From the NCBI GenBank assembly GCA_030052745.1, contig JANBVO010000012.1, positions 186,001 to 250,000 on the forward strand: a stretch of DNA of 64,000 nucleotides, in the 5' to 3' direction. The translations under genes were made by a program, and so were the position numbers. Positions within the stretch are counted from its first letter, which is position 1, and each line of letters opens with the position of its first letter. The notes below the pieces were generated by a model. It made no database searches. It was given only the letters and a program-made list of their open reading frames with translations, and had not been told where the DNA came from. Positions 56,900 through 64,000 of the stretch are shown here, in pieces. The DNA is from Pleurostoma richardsiae. Taxonomy: Eukaryota; Ascomycota; Sordariomycetes; Calosphaeriales; Pleurostomataceae.

Positions 56900-57414
56900 C
56901 TTTGATCAGCACGCCTATTCCGTAGCAGAGACGGTATGCGCGGCATGCATACCCCAAGTGGACGAGCATTGTGAACATTGACTGCGGTCCCTCTCAGTCT
57001 CGCAGCTCTCCAAAGCATCATCAGGGGAGACATTCGGTCATCTTGCCACCCCAAGGACACTTGATGCCCGGTTGGTGGGACGCAATGGCTCGTATCAATT
57101 GCCTATTAAAGCTCAAAAGTCGTCTGTTCGTCTTGTCTACTGGACCCTTCGCTCGCTGCGAATAATTCGCATTCCGATATAAGCATGTGGGGCTGCAGAG
57201 CGCCCAGCCACGGCTTACATAATCGGCTCGAAATGCGGGCCTCTAAACAGCTGAACCAGCAGAAACACGCAGGAACCGGGCGGCATGACGAGTGAATTGC
57301 CAAACAGCCTTTTCCCTAGCAGCGGTCAAGCGAGGTAGTGCAGTGTCATTTTGACCTTCTTCCAGTCATGCCCCTTTAGCGCGCCGCGATCCCGAACGCC
57401 CCCATGCATCGATC
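56900..57414. promoter_or_regulatory. divergent promoter region, helical-repeat gene and sas2
   Basis: This spacer of about 515 bp probably contains the unresolved first exon of the minus-strand gene as well as both promoters. Confidence 0.4.
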
Positions 57415-59309
57415 ATGGCGCCCCTCAAGCGCAAGCGTCCGCCGCACGACCCAGAGCCCACCGAAGAAGCAACTCCGGTCGTCACGCGTCGTGCGACGCG
57501 TCAAACCTCAATAGCCCCGCTCCCCATCCAGCCGGACCCCGAGCCCAGGCGACGCCGAGGGCTGCGCGCCGACAATACCGCTGCCTCCGCCGCTGCCGAG
57601 TCGACACGCCCCGGCCGGGCCGCCAACGGGCCATCTCCATCCTCACAGCCTCCTCCGCCGCTGCCCCTGCACGCGCGACGGCGGGCGACGCAGCAGCCAA
57701 GGCACCCGGCGCGCCAGCAGGCCGACGAGCAGCAGCCGGCGAAAACTACGCGGAGTACCCGCCACAGTAACACGAACGGTGTCACAGCACCGACTTCACC
57801 TGGTTACGAGAACATGGTCCGGTCGTCACCTGCCGGTGCGGTGCAGGCCATGGGAAACGGCGTTCAGACACGTCCGGCCCGGACGCCCATCATTTCCCCC
57901 ATAAACAACAATGCAGCACATACGATCCAGCCTCGAGGGCCGATTGCCAAGCCTGCGAAGCAGTATACTTCAACTAAGCCCGAGCTCCTACAACAGCAAC
58001 AGCCAGCGCCACCCAGGCAGGCTCCCGAACCCGAGAAGCCAGGGCTACGGACGGACCGTAACATCGATAAGGTCGTGTTGGGGAACATCTGCTTCAGGGC
58101 CTGGTACCCGTCATACTACGGGAAGGAAGTGCTGGGCGACGTCTCCGGGAACAGCGGCAAGGCCAATGGTGCCAATGGCACCAAAGGCGGTACCCAGGAG
58201 AACGGCGGAGGGAAGGTTCCCCATCGGAAAGACCGAGACAGCCAGCCGATACTGGACAGGCTGTACGTCTGCCCGTGCTGCTTCAAGTACTCCAAGGAGC
58301 TCGTCACCTGGTGGGAGCACGTCCGGGTGTGCGAGAGACGATGCTTCGTCCCCGGGGAGAAGATTTACGTACACCCAAAAGGCCGGAGGGTGGTTCAGAG
58401 GGTCATTGCCCCCGAGGTCAGGCCTGGCCGGAAGAAGCGGGGAGACAGCGGCATCAGAACTGTAGAGGAAGTCATAGAAGACCACGGCGAGTGGAGCATA
58501 TGGGAGGTTGATGGCGAGAAAGAAGGCGTGAGTGATTGCGCTATTCTTAAAGAAGTCTGAAATTACAGCTAACGCTACAGAAGCTCTTCTGCCAGAACCT
58601 GTCTCTCTTCGCGAAACTCTTCCTCGACAACAAGTCGGTTTTCTTCGACGTGACCGGCTTCAACTACTTCTTGCTCGTCTATACACCACCAGCTTCGAAT
58701 CCCGATTCCGGTGTGAACGCGTCAATAGCAGTCCCGCCTAGACCGCAGATTGTCGGTTTCTTCTCCAAAGAGAAGATGTCATGGGATAACAACAACCTGG
58801 CCTGCATCCTGGTCTTCCCGCCCTGGCAGCGGAAGGGGCTCGGCGCTTTGCTCATGGGCGTGTCCTACGAGATCTCACGCCGGGAAGGCATCCTCGGCGG
58901 CCCCGAGAAGCCCATCTCGGACCTCGGAAAGAAGGGCTACAAGCGGTTCTGGGCCGGGGAAGTCGCGCGGTGGCTCTTGAGCCTCGACCTCTCGGGGGGC
59001 GAGAGGCTGGTGGACATCGAGGAGTGCAGCAAGGCCACCTGGATCGTGCCCGAGGACTGCCTGCTGGTCCTCCGCGAGATGGGGGTCGTCGAGGATGCGG
59101 GTCTCGGGCCGCCCAAGGGCAAGCCGCCGGCTGACGAAGGCGAGGAGGAGGCCGAGACGAAGGAGGTGTCGCGGGTCAAGATCTCTCGAGAGGCAGTGCG
59201 GACCTGGGTGAAGGCTCACCACGTGAACCTAGACCAGGCATGCGACCCCAACGGGTTCATTGAGGGATATGCCATCAAGCAGGGCACCCCAGAAGAAGAC
59301 GAGGTCTGA
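57415..59309 (+). CDS. sas2: MYST-family histone acetyltransferase, SAS2 type
   Basis: Exons 57415-58527 and 58581-59309 join in phase 0 (GAAGGC|GTGAGT ... CTACAG) to about 613 aa. The first 210 residues are basic, Pro/Gln/Ala-rich and unlikely to fold. The MYST region begins with RNIDKVVLGNICFRAWYPS, then a C2HC zinc finger (VCPCCFKY ... EHVRVC), KLFCQNLSLFAKLFLDNKSV and FFDVTGFNYFLLVY. The acetyl-CoA site LACILVFPPWQRKGLGALLM includes the conserved Cys, and the catalytic-base segment is GGPEKPISDLGKKGY. The F-P-P-x-Q-R-x-G-L-G form resembles Sas2 more than Esa1 or Sas3. Sas2 acetylates H4K16 with Sas4 and Sas5. It is nearly twice the length of yeast Sas2 (338 aa) because of the N-terminal extension and an insert after the finger. 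Confidence 0.87.
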
Positions 59310-61748
59310 TGTCGCAGGTGTTTGGTCGTGGATCGTTGATATACCCGGGCCTCTTCATGCGTTTTACGATTATATGGTAACGTCGGCGTCTGGGCTATTC
59401 TATCTCATCTCCCATGAACCTATCATTGTTTGCTCGAATGTTGCCTCGGGTATGCTTGCACGCTGTGACTGCGACGAGTATCTGCTTGCTCCTCGAACTC
59501 GGACACTGATAACGATGCAAGCTGTCATTCAGAGCGCTATTACATGTGGGAAGTGTTGTCTCCCTGTGTCACAGAGACTGTAGCCGACAGTCATTGCATA
59601 TCTAGACGGCCTTCTGAGCACTATCACAATCGACAGAGGGAGGTCGTGTCGGTGCGTTCGTATGCGTCTTTCCGTGAATATTGAGGTGTCGTCCCTTATT
59701 TATCCTACCTGTGTTAATACGGCAAGTTTGTTAATATATTCCCCCCAGTACGCAATCATATGTTTCATCAGTTTGGACTTCGTCTATGACCATCACCTCG
59801 AACAGCGCTTGGAGAGCGTATAGCTCTGAGGTCCAAAGGAGGCAGGGAGCTTGGGCCACCTCGAAGGAATGGGGCCTCGAGCAAAGTGCAGGCAGAACAA
59901 GGCATGTTGGAATGTCATGTCGTCGGCGGAACAATGCGTATGTCCATGGAGCTGCGGCAGCTTTGCTCTTCGACAGCAACAGATGCGCAAGTCTTCGAGG
60001 GCAACGGATTGTCCTTCAATGAGATCGGCCTCGGAGTGATTGACGCATGTAACCCTCGCGGGATCTTCTCGTCTTCAACGCCGTACAGGTGGATATGTAG
60101 CTGAGTACCGGAAGTACCATCTCTTTGCCTCAGCCCGCATTCCGATACATTCCGGCTAAGGCGCGCCGCTAAGCCAGATCTGGATATCATGCATCCAATT
60201 TTGGCCTCGCTCCGTCCCTGATTTGTTTGCTTTGCACGCCCTGGTTTTGAGGCTCCCAGGCACTCAGAAAGCCACAAAAGCCCGTGCAAGAACCCGTTCC
60301 CGGTACATGTTCCGCGCGAGTGCAGACACGCAGGGGGCGACGGGCTTCTGGGCGACGGATGACGGGGTGTTTGCAAATTTTTTTCTTGGTCGGTCCCGGA
60401 CACCTACGAGCTTCGGATCCACCACTAATCTCCTAGCCTCCCTTTTGTGTGTGTGTCGGACCGGCGACACCTTCTCACCAGTTGTCTGCCCGTCTTACAC
60501 ACCCGCGGGCTGTTGAGATTTGGCATGTGTATAAAGAACACCTGCAGCAATATACAACCGGTCAGATCGGGACTTGAGATGTGCTGCTCTGAGGATGATT
60601 GGAGAGTGGCTCTCCCATGTGACGCCAACCTGTGCAACGGACTATAAGCACGGGCTGCGGGACGCCCCGGCTCGTGGAAAGTTCGGAATCTTGCGTCACG
60701 ACAGGAAAGTAAAAAAAAATACTGGGAAGCGGACCTCGACAGCTTCAGGTGAAGCTTCGGAAGCTCCAAATCATACAAACAGGGGAGCAAGTGCCGCGGC
60801 GGTTGTCGGCTATGCCTCTTTATATGATTTTGCGTCAGCCGCGACGGTCTTACGGAGATATCTCGTATCTCTGGCATCTGGCACCTGTCTGAACTCCGGT
60901 GTGACGGGCTGAGGCTGCAACTCCTGGTCGCTTTCCGCGGTTGGGTGGGGTGCCTCGTGGGGGTCTTCTCGGTTGGCATGTGTGGCCTGGCTCGCGGGCC
61001 TTCAAGCCTCAGTCAGAAACATTGCGAAAATCTCTTCCCCCGTCCAACCCCTGCTTTTGCGATTGTCCATCACCAGCGACCAGAGTAAGAGCCAGGCTCA
61101 AAATTACAGCCTCCATGTCCTGGATGCCGTTTTGTATGTGTGTAGAAGGCTATGCCCCTAGAATATACTACTCCCTGCGCCAGCTTCCCCTGGGAAACCA
61201 CCGGGCGCTTTGTGGCTCCCGGCCATGAATCGCGTCGTCCGCCAAGTCCCAACAGCGACCAGTTCCATCATTTCAGGACTTGAAACCTGGGCTGCGCGAA
61301 GGTCAATAAAAGCAGCATGGGTGTCGATCTAACGGACTAGCACTGGGCCCGATATTGCCCGATCGCAGGCCGCAGGTAACTCCCCAGGTCCAGCACAAGC
61401 AGAGCCGTGGTGTCCGTCACTCCGTCCTGTTAGTGCGTGCCATACCGTCAAGTATTTCTCTCAGAGTTGGCTTCGCTCGGATCCACATTTATCGATGATG
61501 TGTGGGCTCGAAAATGTCTCTTCTCGCGGACCCATTGGTCTGTGATATCCCTCACACTCTCTCGGTTGTCCCTGGGCCGACCTAGCGCTCCCCCGTCCAG
61601 CCGAGCACCTGATTCTTTCTTTCTCCCTCTTCCATCCTCCCTTTTCTTCTCTTCTTCCACCAACAGCTCTGTCCTGCCTTGATTCTCCGCTATCACCTAG
61701 CACACACTCTCTCTAATCCTCATCATCCTCTCCCCTCCATCAGTAACA
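59310..61748. other. gene-poor 2.4 kb, atp9 promoter and leader at right
   Basis: There is no supported gene, RNA gene or repeat of note. The final 140 bp before atp9 are strongly pyrimidine-rich (CTTTCTTTCTCCCTCTTCCA), typical of leaders of highly expressed fungal genes. Confidence 0.5.

Positions 61749-64000
<2,252 letters not shown>

Noticed and set aside
57415-59309. Esa1 or Sas3 as the identity of the MYST gene
   Set aside because: There is no chromodomain in the N-terminus as Esa1 would have, and the F-P-P-W-Q-R-K-G-L-G acetyl-CoA motif is closer to Sas2.

Overview
The window looks like nuclear DNA of a filamentous ascomycete (Pezizomycotina, most likely Sordariomycetes). The evidence is short GT-AG introns of about 50-170 bp, pyrimidine-rich leaders before start codons, conserved single-copy fungal genes (rna14, asf1, ski3, utp22, rmi1, vps51), a nuclear gene for mitochondrial ATP synthase subunit c, and both an Argonaute and a DIM-2-type cytosine methyltransferase. 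All gene models come from reading the sequence; no transcript or database evidence was available.

Layout. 1-3.3 kb: a possible 3' end of an edge gene, a cytochrome P450 and a small Cys-rich protein. 3.3-8.4 kb: a gene-poor stretch, less GC-rich to the eye than its surroundings, that holds only scattered coding traces, some broken. 8.4-26.2 kb: a dense housekeeping block with an HSL-type esterase (-), utp22 (-), ski3 (+), rmi1 (-), vps51 (+), nif3 (-), a BolA/Fra2-like gene (+) and a CorA-fold membrane protein (-). Several of these are divergent or convergent pairs sharing short spacers. 26.2-28.2 kb: nearly empty. 28.2-31.5 kb: a six-coding-exon Argonaute (-) with a long leader that contains an intron. 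34.1-37.5 kb: rna14 (-), divergent from asf1 (+, 38.4-39.5 kb). 41.0-45.2 kb: a seven-helix membrane protein and a Dal5-type MFS permease (+), with a possible single-pass membrane peptide on the other strand between them. 46.6-48.5 kb: a secreted Ser/Thr-rich wall protein with one Cys-rich core (+). 49.4-53.3 kb: the DIM-2-type DNA methyltransferase (-). 54.2-56.9 kb: a large, probably mitochondrial helical-repeat protein (-). 57.4-59.3 kb: a SAS2-type MYST histone acetyltransferase (+). 61.7-62.4 kb: atp9 (+). The last 1.6 kb shows no clear gene.

How the genes fit together. There is no metabolic cluster or operon-like system. Themes recur across separate genes: chromatin and genome defence (Argonaute, DIM-2, ASF1, SAS2, RMI1), RNA processing and decay (UTP22, SKI3, RNA14), mitochondria and iron handling (ATP9, BolA/Fra2-like, NIF3, the helical-repeat protein) and the cell surface or transport (P450, MFS, CorA-like, seven-helix protein, wall protein). 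I found no convincing tRNA, rRNA, intact transposon, LTR element or virus-derived element. The most unusual observations are the CorA-fold protein whose GMN signature is replaced by G-I-T, the two-codon last exon of atp9, the possible dual-start NIF3, the repeat-bearing Argonaute leader, and the relic-filled 3.3-8.4 kb stretch.
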